Below, one piece after another: positions 33,415 through 41,209 of a DNA stretch of 64,000 bases. How positions within the stretch are numbered: the stretch's first letter is position 1; each line of letters starts with the position of its first letter. Source of the stretch: Sphingomonas colocasiae (GTDB lineage Bacteria; Pseudomonadota; Alphaproteobacteria; Sphingomonadales; Sphingomonadaceae); NCBI RefSeq assembly GCF_019880585.1, contig NZ_JAINVV010000016.1, positions 1 to 64,000 on the forward strand. Reading direction: 5' to 3'. The position numbers and the translations under genes were made by a program. Below the pieces are notes generated by a model, which did no database searches, had not been told where the DNA came from, and was given only the letters and a program-made list of their open reading frames with translations.

Positions 33415-34647
33415 ATGATCGGACGGCGACCGGCGGAGGATGCGGGCGATGCGCCGCTCGGCCTGAAACTGTTCATCGCCTTTTGCTGCGTCTATCTGAT
33501 CGCGGACCTGAGCATCGGCGCGATGCCGATCCTGTTCGGTGCGTTCGTCGACGAGCGGCATCTGGCGCTGGAGGTTGCGGGCGGCATCGCGACCGCGGAA
33601 ACCACGGGGCTGGCGGTGGGCAGCCTGCTTGGTTTCGTGTTGATCACACGCGTTTCGATCGCGGCGCGGACATTGGCGGCGGCAAGCCTGGCGGTATCGA
33701 TCGTCGCGCAGATCGTTTCCGCCATGGGCGTCGACATATTGCCCCTGATGGTTGCGCGGCTCGCTTCCGGAATGGCGGCGGCGGTGCTTCAGGGGGTGGC
33801 CATCGCCTGGATTTCGCGACTGTCGAGCCCGCAGCGCCCGCTGGCCATATTCGTCGGCATGGCATTCCTGGCGGGTGCGATCGGGATTCCGTTGTTTTCC
33901 TGGACGCTGGAATGCTGGGGGCTGGCCGGCACCTTCCTGTTTCATGCCGGATTGCTGCTGGCCGCCATGGCATGTCTGCCGATCATTCCCGCCGCACCGG
34001 CGGCGAAAAAGCCTGCCGTCGTGGGGATGGCGGGCGAGGAGCCGACGGCGCGACCGGCCAAGGGACGTGCGCATTGGCCAATGCTGGTCGCGATCGCGCT
34101 CAACTTCCTCTTCAACGGCGGGGTCTGGGTCTATCTGGAGCGGGTGGGGCAATGGGCCGGATTCGAGGTGGCCCGGATCGCGGCGCTTCTGGGCCTGGGC
34201 ATGTTCGTCGCGCTGGCGAGCACCGTCGCGCTGGCGATCATCGGCAGCCGGATCAGGACTGTGTGGGTGGTGCTGTTCGGCCATGTGGCGCTGATCATCG
34301 CCACCGCGGCACTCCTCAGCATCGATGGCTGGGCGTGGTTCGCAGGCGCCATCCTGGTCTTTCACATGGGAATGGCGCTGCTGCCGCCGGCAATGCTCTC
34401 CATCCTCGCCGTCATCGACCCCTCCGGGCGATCCGCGCTGCAAGGCATGGTCGCGATCAATATCGGCTATGCCGTCGGTCCGCAGGTTTATTCCTGGGTG
34501 GTCGCGCTCTATGGCTTCACCGTCTCGCTCGGCGTGGCGATCGCGGTCTTCGGCATCAGCCTGTTCCTGTTTTTGTGGGTGCAGGCCGGCGCTGGGCGGC
34601 GTCGTGACGCGAATATCGACGCGAAGCGATTGGGGAGAGCGCAATGA
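33415..34647 (+). CDS. MFS transporter
   Basis: 410 residues with about 12 hydrophobic segments in two halves separated by a polar stretch (about 195-220, A-P-A-A-K-K-P, G-E-E-P-T-A-R-P-A-K). Opening helix L-F-I-A-F-C-C-V-Y-L-I-A-D-L. It belongs to the major facilitator superfamily and should sit in the inner membrane. Typical MFS motif A is degenerate. It overlaps the next gene by four bases (ATGA at 34644-34647), so the two are translationally coupled. With the TBDR upstream it may complete uptake of the same substrate, or export a product. Confidence 0.85.
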   Translation: MIGRRPAEDAGDAPLGLKLFIAFCCVYLIADLSIGAMPILFGAFVDERHLALEVAGGIATAETTGLAVGSLLGFVLITRVSIAARTLAAASLAVSIVAQIVSAMGVDILPLMVARLASGMAAAVLQGVAIAWISRLSSPQRPLAIFVGMAFLAGAIGIPLFSWTLECWGLAGTFLFHAGLLLAAMACLPIIPAAPAAKKPAVVGMAGEEPTARPAKGRAHWPMLVAIALNFLFNGGVWVYLERVGQWAGFEVARIAALLGLGMFVALASTVALAIIGSRIRTVWVVLFGHVALIIATAALLSIDGWAWFAGAILVFHMGMALLPPAMLSILAVIDPSGRSALQGMVAINIGYAVGPQVYSWVVALYGFTVSLGVAIAVFGISLFLFLWVQAGAGRRRDANIDAKRLGRAQ

Positions 34648-35294
34648 CCGGGGAACGCGACAAGGATGTGCCGTCGGACCTGCTGAAACAGCGGCGCGCG
34701 CCCGTCCAGGCCCGCGCGCAGATGTCGCGCGATCGTATCCTGGAGGTTGCCGGCGAGTTGCTCGACGAGGTCGGCATCGACGATTTCAACACCAATCTGC
34801 TCGCCGAAAGGGCAGGGGTGCGGATCCGCACCGTCTATCGTTATTTCCCCAACAAGTTCGCGGTGATCGCAACGATCGGCGAAGACATGTTCGAGCGCTG
34901 GTCCGATTGGAATGCCGGCTATTTCCTGGAGATCGGCAAGCCCGATGGCGACTGGGCGACCGCGCTGCGCGAGATGATCGACGGATGGATCGGCAGATTG
35001 GCAAAGGAAAAGGGCGCACGGGCCATCCTGCAGGCGCTGGGCGCCATACCGCAATTGCGGGACCTGGACCGTGCCGCCTATGCCCGGCTGGTCAGCGATT
35101 TCGAAGATGCGCTTTCCCGCCGGTCGCCCGCCGATCGCCGCGACGTGACGACGCTGAGCCATGTCGCGGTGAGTGCGATCTATGGCCTGGTCGATTGCTA
35201 TTTCCGGACGCCGGAGGATGTCCGCCCGCTGATGGCGGCGGAATTGTCGGAAATGATCGCCGGGCGATTCCGTGCCGCCTTCGCGCGCGCATGA
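34644..35294 (+). CDS. TetR-family transcriptional regulator
   Basis: 216 residues. N-terminal helix-turn-helix: D-R-I-L-E-V-A-G-E-L-L-D-E-V-G, then L-L-A-E-R-A-G-V-R-I-R-T-V-Y-R-Y-F-P-N-K at about 52-71, the TetR DNA-binding signature. The C-terminal helical ligand domain is unspecific. It overlaps the MFS gene upstream and the SnoaL-like gene downstream (ATGA at 35291-35294). Being inside the operon, it probably controls the unit in response to the imported substrate or an intermediate. Confidence 0.9.
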   Translation: MTGERDKDVPSDLLKQRRAPVQARAQMSRDRILEVAGELLDEVGIDDFNTNLLAERAGVRIRTVYRYFPNKFAVIATIGEDMFERWSDWNAGYFLEIGKPDGDWATALREMIDGWIGRLAKEKGARAILQALGAIPQLRDLDRAAYARLVSDFEDALSRRSPADRRDVTTLSHVAVSAIYGLVDCYFRTPEDVRPLMAAELSEMIAGRFRAAFARA

Positions 35295-35674
35295 CCGCCG
35301 ACGACCATTCGAACGAAGCGCTGATCGCCGCCATGCTCGCCTGGTGGAACCGGGCCTTCGCAAACGGCGCCATGACGCCCGGAGGGTTCGCGGAATTCTT
35401 CACCCAGGACGCGGCATTCATCGTCAATGGCGAAGTGCGCGGCAGGGGGCCGGCGGCGCTGGCCGCCTTTTTCGGCGGGCAAAGGCATGTCGTCGAGGCG
35501 GCCGTGATGCAATTGCCGTTGATCAAGGGGTTTTCGGCCGGCGATCACGTCTTCTTCGACTATGACATGCATATCGGCCCGCCGGCCACGCCCGAGATCC
35601 GCAACGCGAAAGGCTATGCCCGGATCGAGGACGGACGGATCGCGCATTATACCGTGAACAGCTTCGTGCGCTGA
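35291..35674 (+). CDS. SnoaL-like / NTF2-fold protein
   Basis: 127 residues from ATG 35291, which overlaps the TetR stop. Pattern is of a short NTF2-like domain: N-terminal helix L-I-A-A-M-L-A-W-W-N-R-A-F, then F-F-T-Q-D-A-A-F-I-V-N-G, G-R-G-P-A-A-L-A-A-F-F, and a terminal strand I-A-H-Y-T-V. Members act as small cyclases, isomerases or hydratases, or as binding proteins; the catalytic residues are not conserved enough to say which. It ends the TBDR unit and converges with the methionine aminopeptidase gene 9 bases on. Confidence 0.75.
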   Translation: MTADDHSNEALIAAMLAWWNRAFANGAMTPGGFAEFFTQDAAFIVNGEVRGRGPAALAAFFGGQRHVVEAAVMQLPLIKGFSAGDHVFFDYDMHIGPPATPEIRNAKGYARIEDGRIAHYTVNSFVR

Positions 35675-35683
35675 CAACCCGCC

Positions 35684-36457
35684 TCAATGCAATCGCGGCG
35701 GCACCTCGTCCGGCCGCAGCGTCAGCACGCGCACGCCGTCGCGCGTGACCGCGACGCTGTGTTCGAACTGGGCTGAAAGCTTGCCGTCCACCGTGGTCAC
35801 CGTCCAGCCGTCATCCTCTGTGCGGACGCTGCGGCGCCCCTGGTTGAGCATGGGCTCGATCGTGAAGACCATGCCTTCGCGGATGCGCAGGCCGGTGCCG
35901 GGGCGGCCGAAATGGAGGATCTGCGGTTCCTCGTGCATTTCGCGCCCGATGCCGTGGCCGCAATAGTCGCGCACCACCGAATAGCCGTGGCGCTTGGCAT
36001 GGCGTTCGATGGCATGGCCGATATCGCCGAGCGTCGCGCCGGGGCGGACCGCGCCGATGCCCTTCCACATCGCCTCATAGGTGACGCGGACCAGCCGCCG
36101 GGCGGCCGGGGCAACGGTGCCGATCATGTAGGTCTTGCTGGAATCGGCGATATAACCGTTCTTTTCCAGCGTGATATCGAGGTTGACGATATCGCCGTCG
36201 CACAGCAGCTCGGTCTCTGACGGCATGCCATGGCAGACCACCGCATTGCGCGAGCAGTTGAGCACATAGGCATAGCCATATTGGCCCTTGCTCGCCGGGC
36301 GCGCCTGGAGCCGGCGGACGATGAAATCCTCGACCAGATCGTTGACCGTCATCGTCGACATGCCCGCCAGCGCGATGCCGTCGAGATGCGTGAAGACCGA
36401 TGCGAGCAGCCGGCCGGATTCGGCGAGCAGCGCGACTTCCTCTGGCGACTTGGTCAT
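35684..36457 (-). CDS. map: Methionine aminopeptidase, type I
   Basis: 257 residues from ATG 36457, overlapping the stop of the upstream ParD-like gene (ATGA). All metal and active-site residues are present: His76 (C-H-G-M-P), Asp94 and Asp105, His168 in G-H-G-I-G, Glu201 in T-I-E-P-M-L, and Glu232 in Q-F-E-H. It removes the initiator methionine from nascent proteins in the cytoplasm. Length fits bacterial type I enzymes. Most bacteria carry a main map beside rpsB or secY operon genes; here the neighbours are a ParD-like protein and htpG, so this may be a second copy. Confidence 0.93.
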   Translation of the reverse strand: MTKSPEEVALLAESGRLLASVFTHLDGIALAGMSTMTVNDLVEDFIVRRLQARPASKGQYGYAYVLNCSRNAVVCHGMPSETELLCDGDIVNLDITLEKNGYIADSSKTYMIGTVAPAARRLVRVTYEAMWKGIGAVRPGATLGDIGHAIERHAKRHGYSVVRDYCGHGIGREMHEEPQILHFGRPGTGLRIREGMVFTIEPMLNQGRRSVRTEDDGWTVTTVDGKLSAQFEHSVAVTRDGVRVLTLRPDEVPPRLH

Positions 36458-36666
36458 GTGTCGGCGAGTTCCAGCCTGTCCGCATCGACCCCGGCCTGGC
36501 GGAGCGCGCGCGCGACGATTTCCGGAAAGGTGCTGTCCGGATTGAGCTCGCACAGCATGCCCACCCTGATCCAGAAGGCGGCCTGCGCGTTGATGGAACG
36601 GCAGGAAACCTTGCTGGCGCGGCGAAGCTGGTCATGCAGCTCGTCGTCGATATTGACGATGCCCAA
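36454..36666 (-). CDS. ParD-like family protein coupled to methionine aminopeptidase
   Basis: 70 residues. It begins M-G-I-V-N-I-D-D-E-L-H-D-Q-L-R-R-A-S and continues S-I-N-A-Q-A-A-F-W-I-R-V-G-M-L-C-E, the pattern of the ParD_like family (PF11903), which resembles the ribbon-helix-helix antitoxin ParD. No ParE-type toxin follows; instead the stop codon overlaps the start of map. Likely role: a DNA-binding autoregulator of the map transcript or a stray antitoxin-like protein. The tight coupling is visible in the sequence; its purpose is not. Confidence 0.85.
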   Translation of the reverse strand: MGIVNIDDELHDQLRRASKVSCRSINAQAAFWIRVGMLCELNPDSTFPEIVARALRQAGVDADRLELADT

Positions 36667-36820
36667 GATGATCTTCCTATATGATTAATATACGAATCGT
36701 ATATGGCGCGTATAGGGTTCGCGCGCGAACCGCAAGCCATGCGCGCCATCTCCACCTTGAATCGCGCGATTTCGGCGTCCATCTGGGCACCGATCATCAG
36801 GGGAGACCATTGGACACGCC

Positions 36821-38731
36821 ATGACGAAGACGACCGAGACGAACGCGCCCGAAAACAACGCTGCCGACGCCGCACCCGAAACCCGTTCGTTCGAGGCCGA
36901 TGTCGCCCGGCTGCTGCACATGATGGTGCATTCGGTCTATTCGGACAAGGACGTCTTCCTGCGCGAACTGGTCTCCAACGCCGCCGATGCCTGCGAGAAA
37001 CTGCGCTATGAAGGGATCGCCGATCCCGCCTTGCTCGGCGAGGATCCGCAGCCGCGCATCACCGTCACGCTCGATGCCGGCGGGCGCCGGCTGACGATCG
37101 AGGACAATGGCATCGGCATGAGCGAGGCCGAACTGGGCGAGGCGCTGGGCACGATCGCGCGATCGGGCACCAAGGCGTTCATGGACCGGATCGCGGGCGC
37201 GAAGGATGCCGAGGGCAGCCAGTTGATCGGCCAGTTCGGCGTCGGCTTCTATTCGGCCTTCATGGTGGCGGACCGGGTGGACGTGACATCGCGCCGCGCG
37301 GGGGCGGACAGCGCGGCGACCTGGTCGTCCGACGGCCTCGGCACCTATACGATCCAGCCGGCGGACATCGCCGGGGCGCCGGTGCGCGGCACGCGCGTGG
37401 AGCTGCATCTGAAGGAGGATGCAGCCGATTATGCCGACGGCTTCACCGTCGAGCGCAGGATCAAGGCGCAATCGGGCCATGTGCCGGTGCCGATCTGGCT
37501 GAAGGACACGCCCGATGCGGACGCGCGGCAGATCGCCGATGGCGCGGCTTTGTGGACGCGGCCCAAGGGCGAGATCAGCCAGGACGAATATCGCGATTTC
37601 TATCGCACCGCCGCCGGCCAGTTCGACGATCCGGCGCTGACGCTGCATTACCGCGCCGAAGGGCTGCACGAATATAATGTGCTGGCCTTCATCCCCGGCA
37701 GCCGGCCCTTCGACCTGTTCGATCCCGATCGCGCCGGGCGGATGAAACTCTATGTCCGCCGCGTCTTCATCACCGACGAGGCGCAATTGCTGCCGCGCTA
37801 TCTGCGCTTCGCGCGCGGGCTGATCGATTCCGCCGACATGCCGCTCAACGTCTCGCGCGAGATGATCCAGCAGAGCCCGGTGCTCGCGGCGATCCAGAAG
37901 GGCGTGGCCAATCGGATATTGAGCGAACTCGACAAGCTCTCGGCGAGCGACGCCGGGGCCTATCTGAAGATCTGGGAGACGTTCGGCGCGGTGCTGAAGG
38001 AAGGGCTGTACGAGGATCCCAGCCGGCGCGAGGCGCTGCTGGGCCTGGCGCGCTTCCGCACCACCACCGCCGCCGGCGAATGGCGCTCGCTCAAGGATTA
38101 TGCGGCGGGGCTCAAGGAGAACCAGACCGCGATCTATTACGCGATCGGCACGGATCTCGACCGGCTGGCATCCTCTCCGCAACTGGAGGGATATCGCGCG
38201 CGCGGCATCGAAGTGCTGCTGCTGACCGATCAGATCGACAGTTTCTGGGCGGCGGCGGGCGCCGAATATGAAGGCAAGCCGTTCAAATCGGTGACGCAGG
38301 GCCAGGCGGACCTGAGCCTGATCGCGCCGGCCGAGGGCGAGGCGGCGGCGCCCGCCGCATCCGAGGCGGTCGACGGTTTCATCGCCTATGTGAAGACGGT
38401 GCTGGGCGATGCGGTGTCCGACGTGCGGGCATCCGATCGGCTGACCGAAAGCGCGGTGTGCCTGGTCGCGCCCGACAATGCGATGGACCGCCAACTCGAA
38501 AAGCTGCTGGCGGGCGCCGGGCAACTGGATGCGACCGCGAAGCCGGTGCTGGAGATCAACCCGCGCCATCCGCTGATCGTGCAGCTGGGCGAGGCGGGCG
38601 AGGGCGATCTGCGCGAGGATGCGGCGCATCTGCTGTTCGACGAGGCACGCATCGCCGATGGCGAACTGCCCGCCGATCCGCGCGCCTTCTCCGCGCGGCT
38701 GGCGCGGGTGCTGGGGCGTGGGCTGGGCTGA
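36821..38731 (+). CDS. htpG: Molecular chaperone HtpG (Hsp90)
   Basis: 636 residues, normal for HtpG. The GHKL ATPase N-domain shows E-L-V-S-N-A-A-D-A at about 49-57, D-N-G-I-G-M near 94-99, and G-Q-F-G-V-G-F-Y-S near 137-145. The middle domain and the C-terminal dimerisation domain follow, including N-V-S-R-E-M-I-Q. It is an ATP-driven cytoplasmic chaperone. The start ATG 36821 has AGGGGAG 15 bases upstream, a rather long gap. The last codons lie inside a minisatellite that carries the stop codon. Confidence 0.96.
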   Translation: MTKTTETNAPENNAADAAPETRSFEADVARLLHMMVHSVYSDKDVFLRELVSNAADACEKLRYEGIADPALLGEDPQPRITVTLDAGGRRLTIEDNGIGMSEAELGEALGTIARSGTKAFMDRIAGAKDAEGSQLIGQFGVGFYSAFMVADRVDVTSRRAGADSAATWSSDGLGTYTIQPADIAGAPVRGTRVELHLKEDAADYADGFTVERRIKAQSGHVPVPIWLKDTPDADARQIADGAALWTRPKGEISQDEYRDFYRTAAGQFDDPALTLHYRAEGLHEYNVLAFIPGSRPFDLFDPDRAGRMKLYVRRVFITDEAQLLPRYLRFARGLIDSADMPLNVSREMIQQSPVLAAIQKGVANRILSELDKLSASDAGAYLKIWETFGAVLKEGLYEDPSRREALLGLARFRTTTAAGEWRSLKDYAAGLKENQTAIYYAIGTDLDRLASSPQLEGYRARGIEVLLLTDQIDSFWAAAGAEYEGKPFKSVTQGQADLSLIAPAEGEAAAPAASEAVDGFIAYVKTVLGDAVSDVRASDRLTESAVCLVAPDNAMDRQLEKLLAGAGQLDATAKPVLEINPRHPLIVQLGEAGEGDLREDAAHLLFDEARIADGELPADPRAFSARLARVLGRGLG

Positions 38732-38786
38732 GGCGTGGGGGCTGGGCTGAGGCGTGGGGCTGGGCTGAGGCGTGGGGCTGGGCTGA
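38715..38786 (+). repeat. Minisatellite of four ~18-bp units across the htpG stop codon
   Basis: The unit ggcgtggggctgggctga is present four times in tandem (38715-38731, 38732-38750, 38751-38768, 38769-38786), with lengths 17, 19, 18 and 18 through changes in a G run. Each copy ends with TGA. The first TGA is the htpG stop, so loss or slippage of the first copy would extend the protein by only a few codons. Confidence 0.9.
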
Positions 38787-39042
38787 GGCGCTGGCGCGGC
38801 CTGCGGACTATCGCCCGCCGGGCAATTTTCGGGGAATGCGGCGGGGAATCATGCGCCGCATTTCCCCTCCACCACGCGACCTTGTCGCGCGGTCCCCCTC
38901 CCCATCTTCGATAGGGAGGAGATGAGCGAACGCGGGAACGCCAGACCATGTCTCGAGAGACGGAATGCGGGCTCGTTCTCCAGATCGATCGATCTTGTCG
39001 ACCAGCGATCCTGGAGCAATCCATTGGGACCCATATCAGCGC
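38787..39042. other. Intergenic stretch after htpG without a recognised gene
   Basis: No convincing coding sequence. The stretch separates htpG from a convergent flavoprotein gene. No hairpin with a T tract was found; short frames here have repetitive arginine/serine-rich composition typical of non-coding GC-rich DNA. Confidence 0.5.
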
Positions 39043-39648
39043 TCAATACAGCTCGTTGCGCACCGCGTGATCATAATGGGCGTCGAATGCATCGGCGTCC
39101 GCATCCTGCAGGTCCGCGAGCGCGACGAGCATCTTGCCGACGGTGGGCAGCGTCGTGCGGTCGATCCGCGATTCCGGCAGCCAGAGTTTCGCGCGGTTGA
39201 CCGCCTTGCCGCAGTGGAACAGCACTTCGTTGACGGCGACGACGGTCGCCGCCTTGGGCAGGCGTTCGCCCTCCTTCAGCCGGTCGAGCAGGGCGGGCTC
39301 GGTCGACACACTGGCATTGCCGTTGATGCGCAGGAACACTTCCAGCCCCGGAAACAGGAACAGCATCGCCACGCGATCATCGGCCTGGATGTTGCGCATG
39401 GATTCGATGCGGTTGTTGCCCGGCCAGTCGGCAAAGGCGACAGTGCGGGGATCGAGCACATGGACGAAGCCCGGCGGCCCGCCGCGCGGCGATGCGTCGA
39501 GCCCGCCGCTGCGGCCGGTGGCGAGGCAGAAGAAGGTGGCGATGCGCAGATAATCCGCATGATAATCGACGATGCGATCGAGCATCGCCTTTTCGATCAT
39601 GGGGGAGGGTGGCGCATAGAGCGTGTCGAGATCGGGTTGGTCGGCCAT
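39043..39648 (-). CDS. PPOX-type FMN-binding flavoprotein (MSMEG_1061-like)
   Basis: 201 residues from ATG 39648 (GGAG 6 bases upstream; ATG 39669 lacks a site). Split-barrel pyridoxamine-phosphate-oxidase fold: F-F-C-L-A-T, S-P-R-G-G-P-P-G-F-V-H-V-L-D near 53-66, L-A/F-A-D-W-P-G-N-N-R, and V-A-M-L-F-L-F-P-G. The P-R-G-x-x-P and G-N-N-R-x-x-x-M motifs fit the MSMEG_1061 group, which bind FMN or F420 and reduce varied substrates. Cytoplasmic, substrate unknown. It is divergent from an AraC-type regulator 87 bases away that may control it. Confidence 0.85.
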   Translation of the reverse strand: MADQPDLDTLYAPPSPMIEKAMLDRIVDYHADYLRIATFFCLATGRSGGLDASPRGGPPGFVHVLDPRTVAFADWPGNNRIESMRNIQADDRVAMLFLFPGLEVFLRINGNASVSTEPALLDRLKEGERLPKAATVVAVNEVLFHCGKAVNRAKLWLPESRIDRTTLPTVGKMLVALADLQDADADAFDAHYDHAVRNELY

Positions 39649-39735
39649 GCTGGGCTCCCTGTCTGGCAAGAGAGCTTAGGCGGACGGGCTTGGCGGCTGT
39701 AGCGTGTTCATGCCAATTTATGTCAATATGGCGCC

Positions 39736-40521
39736 ATGACCGACATGGCGCTCGATCCGGCCTTTCTCGATTCCGCGGCGGAGCCCGGCTTCTTCGTCGC
39801 GGCAGGGCGGATGGAGGGTGAGCATCTGGCGGAGCGGCACAGCCATGCGCGCGGGCAATTGTTCGGATCGAGCCGGGGCGTGCTGACCGTCGGCGTCGAG
39901 AGTGCCGTGTGGATCGTGCCCGCGATCCATGCGGTATGGCTGCCGCCGCACCATGTTCATTGGGCGCATTCGCATGGGCCGTTCGAGGGCTGGGCGGCCT
40001 ATGTGTCCGAAGCCGCCTGTGCCGATCTGCCGCGCGCGCCCTGCGCGATCCGTATTTCGGGGCTGTTGAAGGAGGCGGTGCAGCGCGCGGCGGGCTGGCC
40101 GCTTGCGCCCGGAACGCCGCTCGATCCACCGGCGGCGCGGATCGGGGCGGTGGTGCTCGACGAGATCCGGACCTTGCCGCGCGAGCCGCTGGGGCTGCCC
40201 ATGCCCGCCGACCCCCGGCTGATGCGCATTGCCGAGGCGCTGGCCGACGATCCCGCCGATGCGCGCGCGCTGGAGGATTGGGCGCGCTGGACGGGGGCGA
40301 GCGCACGCACGCTCAGCCGGCGCTTCGTCGCGGAAACCGGTTTCACCTTCACCGCCTGGCGCCAGCGCGTGCGGCTGCTGCGATCGCTGGAGATGCTGGC
40401 GACCGGCAGCCCGGTCACCCATGTCGCGCTCGATCTGGGCTTTTCCACGCCGAGCGCCTTCATCGCGATGTTCCGTCAGGCGTTCGGCGAAACGCCGGCC
40501 GCCTATCGGCGGCGCTTATGA
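39736..40521 (+). CDS. AraC-family transcriptional regulator with cupin sensor domain
   Basis: 261 residues. N-terminal cupin-like region with H-S-H-A-R-G-Q-L and W-I-V-P-A-I-H-A-V-W-L-P-P-H-H, then two helix-turn-helix units ending in the AraC signature: V-A-L-D-L-G-F-S-T-P-S-A-F-I-A-M-F-R-Q-A-F-G-E-T-P. It binds DNA as an activator or repressor; ligand unknown. Divergent from the PPOX flavoprotein, its probable target. A second gene of the same design lies at 46059. Confidence 0.9.
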   Translation: MTDMALDPAFLDSAAEPGFFVAAGRMEGEHLAERHSHARGQLFGSSRGVLTVGVESAVWIVPAIHAVWLPPHHVHWAHSHGPFEGWAAYVSEAACADLPRAPCAIRISGLLKEAVQRAAGWPLAPGTPLDPPAARIGAVVLDEIRTLPREPLGLPMPADPRLMRIAEALADDPADARALEDWARWTGASARTLSRRFVAETGFTFTAWRQRVRLLRSLEMLATGSPVTHVALDLGFSTPSAFIAMFRQAFGETPAAYRRRL

Positions 40522-40552
40522 CGGATCGATCGCCGGAGTGTCCGGGGCCTCT

Positions 40553-41119
40553 TCAGTGCGACATGCCCTCCACCAGCCCGACCGCCAGCGCCTTCGCCTT
40601 GTCGTTCGGCGCTGTGCCGATGGTGAGGACGATGAAGCGCTTTTCGTCGAGGAAGACGTTCATCTGGTTGATGCCGGGCACGAAGAAGGCGAGTTTGCCG
40701 AGGCCCGGCACGTCCTCCACCGGCTTGCTGGTGAAGGCGCTCATCGCCGATGCCGTCGCCTTGCGTGCCTGCGCCATCGCTTCGGGGGTGTTGTCGTCGA
40801 TCGGCGAACGCCGTGTCATCAGCCGGGCCTCGCCGCCGTTCTTGAGCAGATAGACGCATTCCGAGGTCGCCGCTTCGATCGCACTGGGCTGATGGACAAG
40901 ATCCAGGCGGGTTTCGGTGACGACATCGCCCAGCGCGGTGCCGAGCGCTCCCTTGTCGAGCAGCGCGCAGGCATTGGTGGCGTCCCAGCCCCGCGCTGCC
41001 GGCGCCGTGTTCGCGGCCGTCGCGTTCGCGGCGGCGGTGTCGCCGTCCGCCGGCGTGTCGCCGCCGCAGGCGGCCAATGCCGCCATCGCGGCCAGGCTGA
41101 CGATCGTCCGGTTCCTCAT
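40553..41119 (-). CDS. Putative lipoprotein
   Basis: 188 residues; GGGAG lies 6 bases before ATG 41119. Signal sequence with lipobox L-A-A-C at about 15-18 (Cys18), then an Asp/Ala/Thr-rich linker, then a globular part with two cysteines (N-A-C-A-L-L and S-E-C-V-Y-L) that may pair. The globular domain resembles DUF3558-like lipoproteins only in outline. It follows the S9 peptidase on the same strand after a gap of 90 bases. Function unknown. Confidence 0.75.
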   Translation of the reverse strand: MRNRTIVSLAAMAALAACGGDTPADGDTAAANATAANTAPAARGWDATNACALLDKGALGTALGDVVTETRLDLVHQPSAIEAATSECVYLLKNGGEARLMTRRSPIDDNTPEAMAQARKATASAMSAFTSKPVEDVPGLGKLAFFVPGINQMNVFLDEKRFIVLTIGTAPNDKAKALAVGLVEGMSH

Positions 41120-41209
41120 CGCAATCTCCCTTGTCCTTGCCGGGTTGGTTCGCGATGAGAGACGGGGAACGGACGCGAATCCGGACAGGCATGCCGGAGA
41201 ATTTTGCGT

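Noticed and set aside
30055-34644. Antisense open frame of 1,529 codons over the TBDR/enzyme/MFS unit
   Set aside because: Arg/His/Gln-rich shadow of three well-supported plus-strand genes.
38386-39024. Minus-strand frame across the end of htpG and the minisatellite
   Set aside because: Low-complexity Pro/Ser/Arg sequence generated by the tandem repeat and htpG complement.
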